Below are positions 1-5,447 of a DNA stretch of 7,428 nucleotides, piece after piece. Under the pieces are notes generated by a model. That model was not told where the DNA came from. It worked only from the letters and a program-made list of their open reading frames with translations, and did not search any database. Origin of the DNA: an uncultured Eubacteriales bacterium (GTDB lineage: Bacteria > Bacillota > Clostridia > Oscillospirales > Acutalibacteraceae). Position 1 is the first letter of the stretch; each line of letters opens with the position of its first letter. Made by a program: the position numbers and the translations under genes. The stretch is taken from the NCBI GenBank assembly GCA_902462035.1, contig CABQAC010000104.1:1-7428 (forward strand). The letters are read 5' to 3'.

Positions 1-1167
1 ACCGGTCATGCCGGACAGCTTGCCGTATAAACGGAAATAGTTTTGGAAGGTGATGGTGGCCAGGGTTTTGGATTCCCGCTCCACCTTCACGCCTTCCTTG
101 GCCTCGATCGCCTGGTGCAGTCCCTCGTTGAACCGGCGGCCGAACATCAAACGGCCGGTAAATTCGTCCACGATGATGACCTCGCCGTCCTTGACCACAT
201 AGTCCACATCCCGCTGCATGATGCCCCGGGCGCGGATGGCCTGGTTGATGTGGTGCTGCAGCGTCATGTTGTCGGCGTCCATCAGGTTTTCCAGGTGGAA
301 GAATTCCTCCGCTTTTTTTACCCCGGCAGGCGTCAGCGTGGCGGTTTTGGCCTTTTCGTCCACCAGGTAATCGGCGTCGTCGTACTTTTCGTCCGAATCC
401 TCCTTGGCGTCCAGTTCCTTGACCTTGACCATGTGCAGCCCCTTGGCGAACCGGTCGGCGAGGGTGTACAGTTCGGTGGATTTATCCCCTTGGCCGGAAA
501 TGATCAAGGGGGTGCGCGCCTCGTCGATGAGGATGGAGTCCACTTCGTCCACGATGGCAAAATGATGGCCCCGCTGTACCTGCTGTGCTTTGTAGATCAC
601 CATGTTGTCACGCAGGTAATCGAAACCGAATTCGTTATTGGTGCCGTAGGTGATATCCGCGGCATAGGCGGCACGGCGGTCGTCGTTGTCCATATCGTGG
701 ACGATCAGCCCCACCGTCAGCCCCAAAAAGCGGTAGACCTTGCCCATCCATTCCGAGTCCCGGCGGGCCAGGTAGTCGTTGACCGTGACAATGTGCACCC
801 CGTTGCCGGCCAACGCGTTTAGGTAGGCGGGCAAAATGACCGTCTGGGTTTTGCCTTCGCCGGTTTTCATCTCGGCAATACGGCCCTGGTGCAACACGAT
901 GGCGCCGATGACCTGAACCGGGAAATGGCGTGTGTTCAGCACCCGGGCGGTGGCCTCGCGGCAGACGGCAAAAGCGTCGGGCAGCAGGTCGTCCAGGGTC
1001 GCGCCGTTTTTCAGCCGTTGGCGGAACTCCGCCGTCATACCCGCCAGCCGTTCGTCCGAATAAGAGCGGTATTTTTCCTCCAGCGCCAGCACCGCGTCGC
1101 AGATGGGCTGCACGCGTTTCAGCTCGCGCTTGCTGTAATTTCCAAATAATGCAGTAAGAAAACTCAT
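1..1167 (-). CDS. secA: SecA preprotein translocase motor ATPase, N-terminal part (cut by left window edge)
   Basis: SecA is the peripheral-membrane ATPase that pushes unfolded secretory proteins through the SecYEG channel. The reverse strand reads open from an ATG at 1167 to the window edge, giving 389 codons of a protein usually 800-950 residues long. Visible features are the Walker A motif MKTGEGKT at residues 100-107, the stretch HFPVQVIGAIVLHQG at 81-95, the helicase-type motif VTVNDYLARRDSEW at 127-140, TYGTNNEFGFDYLRDNM at 173-189, the DEVD (DEAD-like) Walker B at 207-210, and ILIDEARTPLIISG at 212-225. The preprotein cross-linking domain follows, and the visible end reads NYFRLYGKLSGMTG. 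The start is set by AGGTGAT at 1175-1181, seven bases upstream, and by the usual SecA opening MSFLTALFGNYSKRELK. No frame damage is seen. Nothing in the visible part marks it as the accessory SecA2, but the C-terminus is not available. Confidence 0.97.
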   Translation of the reverse strand, partial: MSFLTALFGNYSKRELKRVQPICDAVLALEEKYRSYSDERLAGMTAEFRQRLKNGATLDDLLPDAFAVCREATARVLNTRHFPVQVIGAIVLHQGRIAEMKTGEGKTQTVILPAYLNALAGNGVHIVTVNDYLARRDSEWMGKVYRFLGLTVGLIVHDMDNDDRRAAYAADITYGTNNEFGFDYLRDNMVIYKAQQVQRGHHFAIVDEVDSILIDEARTPLIISGQGDKSTELYTLADRFAKGLHMVKVKELDAKEDSDEKYDDADYLVDEKAKTATLTPAGVKKAEEFFHLENLMDADNMTLQHHINQAIRARGIMQRDVDYVVKDGEVIIVDEFTGRLMFGRRFNEGLHQAIEAKEGVKVERESKTLATITFQNYFRLYGKLSGMTG

Positions 1168-1239
1168 TCTTCTGATCACCTCAAAAATTGGTCGGCCACG
1201 CGGGATGCGGAGCCGTGAACCGCGATTGCGCCGCGAGGG

Positions 1240-1266
1240 ATGCCGGCCCCGCCGGTCATGCGGCAT
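1240..1266 (-). promoter_or_regulatory. Hairpin at the very 5' end of the secA leader
   Basis: ATGCCG at 1240-1245 pairs with CGGCAT at 1261-1266, and the sequence between them is rich in CCGG/GCCGG that can extend the stem. The transcript predicted from the -10 box at 1276-1281 would start near 1268-1269, so this fold would begin within a few bases of the mRNA 5' end. Such structures commonly stabilise mRNAs. A regulatory leader is possible, but no alternative fold or leader peptide is evident. Confidence 0.4.
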
Positions 1267-1275
1267 TTTGAAGCT

Positions 1276-1284
1276 ATTATAACA
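1276..1284 (-). promoter_or_regulatory. Extended -10 promoter for secA
   Basis: On the reverse strand TGTTATAAT is a perfect extended -10 element (TG-N-TATAAT). No good -35 hexamer lies at 16-18 bp; TTGCTG at 1302-1307 sits 20 bp away. The predicted start gives a leader of about 100 nt before the secA ATG at 1167. Confidence 0.65.
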
Positions 1285-1372
1285 TATGATTGGTGAAAAA
1301 ACAGCAAAAATTGAGAAAAGGCCAAATAATCGCCATGCCAAAGGGACAGAATGAAAAGGAATACCCGCATGG

Positions 1373-1387
1373 GCGGCGAATCGCCGC
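1373..1387. repeat. 15-bp palindrome between divergent promoters
   Basis: GCGGCGA at 1373-1379 and TCGCCGC at 1381-1387 are perfect inverted 7-bp arms around one base. The palindrome ends seven bases before the -35 box at 1394. It has no T-tract in either direction suited to termination, so an operator is possible. No DNA-binding protein is encoded next to it. Confidence 0.35.
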
Positions 1388-1393
1388 AAAAAC

Positions 1394-1422
1394 TTGAATT
1401 ATTCATATTTTTGTGATATGAT
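1394..1422 (+). promoter_or_regulatory. Sigma-A promoter for the 115-residue protein
   Basis: TTGAAT (1394-1399), a 17-bp spacer and TATGAT (1417-1422) form a strong vegetative promoter. TG at 1414-1415 also supplies an extended -10. The expected start near 1429 gives a leader of about 54 nt to the ATG at 1483. Confidence 0.75.
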
Positions 1423-1482
1423 CAATAGCGTTTTGGACGGACAAGCGAATCAAGGAACTCGCACAAAGAGGTGTTTGTTTGG

Positions 1483-1830
1483 ATGATGTCTCGGATCTTG
1501 CGCCTTTCGGCGGTCGGGATCGGGACGGTGCTGACCGCGCTTACAGCCCAGGTGCTGCACCGCTCCAGGTTCCATCAGTTTACCATCAGCAACGATATGG
1601 AGACGATCTGGTTTGGCAATAAAGGATACGAATTTATGTGCTATACCTATAGCGACGACCAGCGCGGCGCGATATTGAATAAAAAGTATCCTGTCAAAAC
1701 CGGCGCGTGCATTGGCAAAATCGACTGCGAACCCCTTTATATCCGCGAACTGCGCGATGTCAACCGGGAGGATTACCTGGCGGTAACCGGGGACGGGGAC
1801 AGTGTGGATATTTTTAAGCGTATCCGTTAG
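1483..1830 (+). CDS. Unrecognised 115-residue protein with one N-terminal hydrophobic segment
   Basis: I do not recognise this protein. It opens MMSRILRLS, followed by a hydrophobic stretch at about residues 8-25 that could be a membrane anchor or an uncleaved signal. The remainder is soluble and charged, including NDMETIWFGNKGYEF, YSDDQRGAILNKKY, two cysteines in ACIGKIDC, and a C-terminus ending DSVDIFKRIR. This suggests a small surface-exposed or membrane-tethered protein. The frame could open at a GTG at 1471, but that codon overlaps the ribosome binding site AGAGGTG (1467-1473). The ATG at 1483 has a 9-nt spacing and is preferred; the ATG at 1486 is a close second. The gene has its own strong promoter and no co-directional neighbour, so it is probably monocistronic. 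Promoter, ribosome binding site and an uninterrupted frame support a real gene, but no function can be assigned. Confidence 0.7.
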   Translation: MMSRILRLSAVGIGTVLTALTAQVLHRSRFHQFTISNDMETIWFGNKGYEFMCYTYSDDQRGAILNKKYPVKTGACIGKIDCEPLYIRELRDVNREDYLAVTGDGDSVDIFKRIR

Positions 1831-1940
1831 GGCGTACAATAAAATTAGCATCAATTAGAATACGGTTTATATGTGTGCTTGATCACAGCGTGGATAGAAA
1901 ACAACGGAACCCCCCAGGAAACGCTTGTTTTAAGATGTTT

Positions 1941-1984
1941 AACGGGGAGGGGAATGCCGCCTAGGCGGCATTCCCCTCCCCGTT
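1941..1984. terminator. Perfect 44-bp palindrome, probable bidirectional terminator
   Basis: Two 22-bp arms are exactly self-complementary around the core CCTAGG, with no spacer. The RNA would form a very stable stem of about 20 bp with a CUAG loop. It lies between convergent genes ending at 1830 (plus) and 2053 (minus), where a shared terminator is expected. The downstream T-richness is modest: GTTGTTGTTG on the plus side and only scattered T's on the minus side. A dispersed intergenic repeat is the alternative. Confidence 0.6.
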
Positions 1985-2018
1985 GTTGTTGCCTTCCATG
2001 CTTTTGGCTGTTTGGGGC

Positions 2019-2041
2019 GGGGCAAAGTCTTGCCCCCTTTT
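2019..2041 (+). terminator. Hairpin followed by a short T-tract, plus strand
   Basis: GGGGCAA (2019-2025) pairs with TTGCCCC (2030-2036) around a 4-nt loop and is followed by CTTTT. It may be a second terminator for plus-strand transcripts. It lies just outside the 3' end of the minus-strand glycoside hydrolase gene and would stop readthrough into it. Confidence 0.5.
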
Positions 2042-2052
2042 GTAAGACGGCG

Positions 2053-3105
2053 TCAATAATAGCGCTCGATGGCTTCCTGTACGGCGAAAAACGCTTTTTT
2101 GGGGTTTTCTTCCTTGTCGATAAGCCCCCACATGCACTCGGAGGGACATTCTTCCCGACCGCAGTGGTAACAGTGGCGCGCGTCTTTCCAGCAAAACAGG
2201 AAGGACCCCAGCGCGTGGGGGTGGTTGGCAAAAATCTCTAGGCCGCGGCGCAGGTAGGCGGCTTGTGCCTCCTGGTTATGGCCGCCTTCCACCTCGTGAA
2301 ACCAGCCGGTTACATAGCAAGTCTCCGGTAGGCCCACGGGAATTTCCGCCGGGTCGAGCTCCTTTTCCACCAGGCTGCCGCCGGAGGAATAGCCCCATTC
2401 GTTGGCCAGCACCGGCAGATGGTACCGTTGGTACAGCATGTCGATAACGTCGTTCCACGCTTCTACCGTCCGCCCCTGCCAGCTGCCGAAATACTGGTCG
2501 TCGCCAATGTAGGAAAAGCAGTGCCCGGGACGGTAGACCTTATCGGCCATGGCAAGCCCGACATCCCAGCAGCGGGAAAGGTTGATTCCGCAGCGGGCGC
2601 CGGGATTGGCGGCGACAATGCCCGCGGCCGAGGCCCGGGCGGTATCCGCCGCGACGGTATCGGGATAGTCGCCGGAAAAGGTCGGAATGTCGATTTCATT
2701 CATGCACTGCCACAAATCCCCGGCCAGGCCGCCCAAATCTTCGCACAGGAATTTGGTGGTTTCGGATACGTTGCGGTAGAATTCCGCGGTTCCCTTTTCT
2801 CCCAGAAAGGCGGGGAAGGAATCGTGCCAGCGGGTGCGGCCCGCCGACTCGTCATACCGGTAGGAGCCGAGCCCCGGCGTGGAGGGCATCACCAGGATGC
2901 CGTGTTCTTTGGCCTGGCGGAATTTCTCCTTGGTAGCCAAATATTCGGGGCGCAGAGTGCCGTGCATTCGGTCCGCCCAAGGAAAACACACGCCCAGACG
3001 GATCCAATGCAGGCCCAAACCCCGCAGCCTGTCGTAATCGCTGCCGTCGCAGTCGTAGGCGTAAACGATGCCGAGAATTTTTTCCCTTTTGGGGGAATCA
3101 GTCAT
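2053..3105 (-). CDS. Clan GH-A-like (beta/alpha)8-barrel glycoside hydrolase, 350 residues
   Basis: This is probably a cytoplasmic retaining glycoside hydrolase, since no signal peptide is visible. The fold is suggested by barrel-strand landmarks in order: GLHWIRLGVCFPW at residues 31-43, ILVMPSTPGLGSY at 70-82, WQCMNEIDIPTF at 132-143, SYIGDDQYFGSW at 198-209, LPVLANEWGYSSGG at 230-243 and GSFLFCWKDARH at 300-311. Clan GH-A enzymes carry the acid/base Glu in an Asn-Glu pair at the end of strand 4 and the nucleophile Glu at strand 7; E137 and E236 fit these positions. The family within the clan (5, 39, 42 or another) and the substrate cannot be decided by eye. A cluster of Cys and His at 311-324 is unusual. 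The frame opens as far back as 3216, but GGAGG at 3113-3117 lies seven bases before the ATG at 3105 and the promoter at 3139-3167 lies inside the longer frame. The gene appears monocistronic. Confidence 0.85.
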   Translation of the reverse strand: MTDSPKREKILGIVYAYDCDGSDYDRLRGLGLHWIRLGVCFPWADRMHGTLRPEYLATKEKFRQAKEHGILVMPSTPGLGSYRYDESAGRTRWHDSFPAFLGEKGTAEFYRNVSETTKFLCEDLGGLAGDLWQCMNEIDIPTFSGDYPDTVAADTARASAAGIVAANPGARCGINLSRCWDVGLAMADKVYRPGHCFSYIGDDQYFGSWQGRTVEAWNDVIDMLYQRYHLPVLANEWGYSSGGSLVEKELDPAEIPVGLPETCYVTGWFHEVEGGHNQEAQAAYLRRGLEIFANHPHALGSFLFCWKDARHCYHCGREECPSECMWGLIDKEENPKKAFFAVQEAIERYY

Positions 3106-3138
3106 ATCAAACCCTCCCTTGCGTTTGTGGTTGGCTCC

Positions 3139-3167
3139 AGTATACCCCGCCGCAGGCCGCGGGACAA
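3139..3167 (-). promoter_or_regulatory. Promoter of the glycoside hydrolase gene
   Basis: On the reverse strand, TTGTCC (3162-3167), a 17-bp spacer and TATACT (3139-3144) resemble a sigma-A promoter. The -10 is good and the -35 matches four of six consensus positions. The predicted transcript has a leader of about 27 nt. The spacer is GC-rich, with CCGC/GCGG motifs that could serve as an operator; this is only suggestive. Confidence 0.6.
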
Positions 3168-3214
3168 TGGAAAAATATTTGAATAACAGGGAAAAGCTTT
3201 GCCGGCCAGACTTC

Positions 3215-3253
3215 AAAAAGGTGGGGACGCGCTGCTAAATAGCGCGCCCCCAC
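3215..3253 (-). terminator. Rho-independent terminator of the ABC-ATPase remnant
   Basis: The arms 3221-3233 and 3241-3253 are 13 bp long with one mismatch around a 7-nt loop. On the reverse strand the hairpin is followed directly by CTTTTT (3215-3220). It lies 29 bp past the stop codon of the decayed ATPase gene and before the promoter of the hydrolase gene, so it separates the two units. Confidence 0.8.
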
Positions 3254-3281
3254 TGGAAAAGAGGAGGTGGTGTAAACAAAG

Positions 3282-3651
3282 TTAAGCGGGTAAAACCGCG
3301 CCGTCCCGCAAGACAATCCGCCGGTTGCAGTAGTTTGCCACCGTGTCGTCATGGGTGACTGCGATGATGGTGATTCCCTTCTGATTCATGGAGCGCAACA
3401 GCTCCATAATCTGCGCGGAGGTTTCGCTGTCCAGCACGCCGGTGGGTTCGTCCGCCAGCAAAAGGGAGGGATTGTTGATGATGGCCCGGCAATGGCGACC
3501 CGCTGCCGCTGCCCGCCGGAAAGCTCGCTGACCTTTTTGTGGATCTGTTCCGGAATCCCCACAGCCGCCAAAGCTTGTTCAGCCAGCTTTTCATCTGCCG
3601 GGAAGGAACCTTGTTAAAATACAGGGGCAGGGTGAACTTGCCCGCACCGGC
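3282..3651 (-). pseudogene. Remnant of an ABC-exporter ATPase (MacB/LolD-like) with two frame breaks
   Basis: The reverse strand encodes the C-terminal half of an ABC ATPase, but only when three frames are joined. The first frame reads LPLYFNKVPSRQ (3595-3630). After a one-base loss near 3595 the frame changes to DEKLAEQALAAVGIPEQ and then the signature LSGGQRQRVAIA. After a second one-base loss in the G run at 3488-3489 it reads RAIINNPSLLLADEPTGVLD (Walker B and D-loop) and AVTHDDTVANYC (H-loop), ending at a TAA at 3282-3284. Restoring one base at each site rebuilds a normal family sequence. The N-terminal half with Walker A and Q-loop is missing. A short AGAGKFT at 3631-3651, fused to the LPLY segment, might be a Walker A relic left by an internal deletion, or chance. 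A matching permease gene, usual for this family, is absent. A sequencing error could explain one break but not the missing half. Confidence 0.85.
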
Positions 3652-3670
3652 ATTGTTTGTAACAATGCCG
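3648..3670. repeat. Inverted repeat with 10-bp perfect arms
   Basis: CGGCATTGTT (3648-3657) and AACAATGCCG (3661-3670) flank a 3-bp spacer. It lies in the leader of the decayed ATPase transcript, next to the apparent deletion joint. It could be an operator, an RNA hairpin or a scar. There is no T-tract for termination. Confidence 0.45.
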
Positions 3671-3740
3671 TCCGTTTATCGCCAAAGGCCGGAAGAGGAA
3701 TCTTCGCCAGTGCGCTTGACTAGAATTTATTTACAGTAAA

Positions 3741-3769
3741 ATTATACCAAACAAAGCGCGATGTTTCAA
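3741..3769 (-). promoter_or_regulatory. Near-consensus promoter upstream of the ABC-ATPase remnant
   Basis: On the reverse strand, TTGAAA (3764-3769), a 17-bp spacer and TATAAT (3741-3746) form a strong sigma-A promoter pointing into the pseudogene. The start would be near 3733. No credible start codon with a ribosome binding site leads into the remnant. Confidence 0.7.
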
Positions 3770-4065
3770 TTTGACATTAAAGCAGAAATAACCGGCGGTT
3801 CTTTGTTACATAATACCGTACGATTTGGTGTCACATGTCCTTGTTACCGCAAATCGCCAGGGCAGGTTCGTCAATATGACCTTGACAGCGTTCTCTCGCG
3901 GGGCCGAGGGGAGGATTCCAGGAAAAAAACGTATGACAAAAAAGGAGCGAACCGCCCCGTCTTTAACCGGCTTTTTTCCGGCTGCGGCAGATAACAGAAG
4001 ATAAGAATGCTCAACAATAAAACAGATTGAATAAACCGCCTGTTTGTACTGGTGATGGAAGAATC
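3770..4065. other. Intergenic stretch without a convincing gene
   Basis: About 300 bp between the remnant's promoter and the operon promoter. Open frames of 77 residues (plus) and 85 residues (minus) cross it, but neither resembles a known family or has a good ribosome binding site at its start. The only structured element noticed is the terminator-like hairpin at 3938-3958. Confidence 0.5.
3938..3958 (-). terminator. Orphan terminator-like hairpin, minus strand
   Basis: On the reverse strand GGGGCG and CGCTCC pair (one G-T pair) around a GTT loop, followed by six T's at 3938-3943. The shape is right for an intrinsic terminator, but no minus-strand gene lies upstream. It could end a small RNA, be a relic, or be chance. 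Confidence 0.35.
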
Positions 4066-4094
4066 TTGACTATTCTCAAAATTAAGAATATAAT
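4066..4094 (+). promoter_or_regulatory. Promoter of the regulator-ABC transporter operon, with an internal inverted repeat
   Basis: TTGACT (4066-4071), a 17-bp spacer and TATAAT (4089-4094) make a near-consensus sigma-A promoter with an expected start near 4101-4103. TATTCT (4071-4076) and AGAATA (4085-4090) are inverted arms 8 bp apart lying between and overlapping the -35 and -10. A protein bound there would block polymerase, so it is a candidate autoregulatory operator for the winged-helix protein encoded just downstream. Confidence 0.75.
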
Positions 4095-4133
4095 CAACAT
4101 TGATCATATATGCTGGGAAAGGGGGCAAAAGAT

Positions 4134-4697
4134 TTGGAAGAATCGCTTACCGCCATGCTGCTGAACCCGGTGCGGATGCGCATTGTGCAATTCTTAATGT
4201 CACATCCCGCGTCCACGGCTGCCCAAATCGGCGCCGCCTTGCCGGATGTTTCCCAAGCCAGCTTATACCGCCACTTGAACAAACTGCTGCGCGCCGGTGC
4301 GCTGCGGGTGGCGGCGGAACGGCGGGTGCGGGGCACGGTGGAAAAAACCTACGCGCTCAACGATCATTTTCAGCAGGAAAAGTTTGAAGAGCTGCCTGGC
4401 AACGAGTTTTTACGCAAGCAAAGCGCCGCGTACCTGCTCAGCATAATGGGGGAATTCGAGCGGTATTTTAGCAACCCCCAGGCCGACCCATTTGCGGATA
4501 CCGTATCCCTGCGTTCGGCAGCGTTGTTTTTGTCCGAGGACGAGATGCGGGAGCTGTTGACCGAGATTGGACAGGCGCTGAACAAAAGGCTGGAGAATCC
4601 GCCCGGGGATGGGCGAAGGCTTCGAAGAGTCGGCGTCACCACGCTGCCGCTGGACTGTGCGCCCACCCGGGAAAAACCATCGGACCCGTTGGAATAA
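4134..4697 (+). CDS. ArsR-like winged-helix transcriptional regulator, 187 residues
   Basis: The N-terminal 75 residues form a winged helix-turn-helix: LLNPVRMRIVQFL (residues 9-21), TAAQIGAAL (28-36), the recognition helix SQASLYRHLNKLLRAG (40-55) and a wing ending GTVEKTYAL (67-75). This matches ArsR-like regulators. The C-terminal half is probably helical and may dimerise or sense a ligand. No Cys/His metal site typical of metal-sensing ArsR proteins is seen. Two starts are possible. ATG at 4110 lies about 8 nt after the predicted transcription start and has no ribosome binding site. TTG at 4134 has AAAGGGGG (4118-4125) eight bases upstream and starts right at the conserved domain, so it is preferred; the longer form would be 195 residues. 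It is first in the operon, before an ABC ATPase and permease, and probably controls them. It most likely acts as a repressor, but the inducer is unknown. Confidence 0.88.
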   Translation: MEESLTAMLLNPVRMRIVQFLMSHPASTAAQIGAALPDVSQASLYRHLNKLLRAGALRVAAERRVRGTVEKTYALNDHFQQEKFEELPGNEFLRKQSAAYLLSIMGEFERYFSNPQADPFADTVSLRSAALFLSEDEMRELLTEIGQALNKRLENPPGDGRRLRRVGVTTLPLDCAPTREKPSDPLE

Positions 4698-4733
4698 CCG
4701 TTTTATGGTGTCTGTGAAAGGATGAATAGGAAC

Positions 4734-5447
4734 ATGCTGAAAATCACCAACCTGACCAAGATTTACAAGGGCGGAAAACGCGCCGTGGACCATTTGAATC
4801 TGGAAGTGGAAGCCGGGGATATCTACGGCTTCATCGGCCACAACGGCGCCGGCAAAACCACCACCATCCGCGCGGTGGTGGGCGTTATGGATTTCGACGA
4901 GGGGGAAATTGAGATAGACGGCCTGTCGGTGCGCAAAGACCCGGTGGCGTGCAAGGCGATTACCGCCTATATTCCGGATAACCCCGACTTGTACGAACAT
5001 CTGACAGGCATCCAATACTTGAACTTTATCGGTGATATTTTCCGCGTGTCCAAAGAGGACCAGGAGGCTAGAATCCGGAAGTATGCCGATATGCTGGAAA
5101 TTACGCCCAACTTGGGGGACCTGATTTCCTCCTATTCCCACGGCATGAAGCAGAAGGTAGCCGTCATTTCGGCGCTGATCCACACCCCCAAGCTGCTGGT
5201 GCTGGATGAACCCTTCGTGGGGCTAGACCCCAAGGCGGCCCATACCCTTAAAATGATCATGGCCGAAATATGCCAGCGGGGCGGGGCCATCTTCTTTTCC
5301 ACCCACGTTCTGGACGTGGCGGAAAAACTGTGCAATAAGATAGCCATTATAAAAGAAGGAAAGCTGGTGGCCAGCGGCGATACCCAATCGGTCAAGGGCG
5401 ACCAGAGCCTGGAAGAAGTCTTTTTGGAGTTGATCGACGATGAATGA
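4734..5447 (+). CDS. ABC transporter ATP-binding protein, 237 residues
   Basis: This nucleotide-binding subunit powers the permease encoded next. All ABC motifs are present: Walker A GHNGAGKT at residues 35-42, signature SYSHGMKQK at 133-141, Walker B LLVLDEP at 154-160, D-loop GLD at 163-165 and the switch histidine in STH (H191). The Q-loop position reads PDNPDLYEHLT (81-91), with Asp where most ABC ATPases have Gln. SHGMKQ instead of LSGGQ and this PDNPDLYE variant are, as I recall, common in single-domain ATPases paired with ABC-2-type exporters. Length is normal. The ATG at 4722 has AAAGG butted against it, whereas the ATG at 4734 has AAAGGA (4717-4722) 11 bases away and opens MLKITNLTKIYKGG, the usual family start; the longer form adds four residues. 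It follows the regulator by 36 nt and overlaps the permease by 8 nt, implying translational coupling. It is unrelated in type to the decayed ATPase at 3282-3651. Confidence 0.95.
   Translation: MLKITNLTKIYKGGKRAVDHLNLEVEAGDIYGFIGHNGAGKTTTIRAVVGVMDFDEGEIEIDGLSVRKDPVACKAITAYIPDNPDLYEHLTGIQYLNFIGDIFRVSKEDQEARIRKYADMLEITPNLGDLISSYSHGMKQKVAVISALIHTPKLLVLDEPFVGLDPKAAHTLKMIMAEICQRGGAIFFSTHVLDVAEKLCNKIAIIKEGKLVASGDTQSVKGDQSLEEVFLELIDDE

Noticed and set aside
43..822. Long plus-strand open frame of 259 codons
   Set aside because: It is the antisense shadow of secA, whose reverse-strand reading carries all the SecA motifs; no ribosome binding site or family resemblance on the plus strand.
1176..1406. 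76-codon minus-strand frame ending at the secA ribosome binding site, possible leader peptide
   Set aside because: It starts far upstream of the predicted secA promoter, so the -10 box lies inside it, and it has no recognisable ribosome binding site or arrest-peptide features.
1873..2241. Plus and minus frames of over 120 codons crossing the 44-bp palindrome
   Set aside because: They run through a palindrome and the antisense of the hydrolase C-terminus, and lack ribosome binding sites and recognisable protein features.
2419..3186. 255-codon plus-strand frame
   Set aside because: Antisense shadow of the glycoside hydrolase; the reverse strand holds the catalytic motifs.
3106..3216. N-terminal extension of the glycoside hydrolase by 37 residues
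   Set aside because: The promoter -10 and -35 boxes lie inside it, and the ATG at 3105 has a good ribosome binding site.
3621..3670. Resemblance of the plus strand to the start of an FMN riboswitch (GGGGCAGGGTGAA, then CCCG and ACCGGC)
   Set aside because: The match covers only the first arms. The closing P1 stem and the later conserved stems are not found, no riboflavin gene follows, and part of the matching sequence is the reverse complement of the ABC-ATPase remnant's LPLYF codons. Probably coincidence; a covariance-model search would settle it.
3761..3994. 77-codon plus-strand frame in the gap before the operon
   Set aside because: It starts with no ribosome binding site, shows no hydrophobic or conserved pattern, and crosses a terminator-like hairpin.
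4410..5183. 257-codon minus-strand frame across the regulator and ABC ATPase genes
   Set aside because: It spans two well-identified plus-strand genes with intact motifs; GC-rich third-position bias creates such frames.
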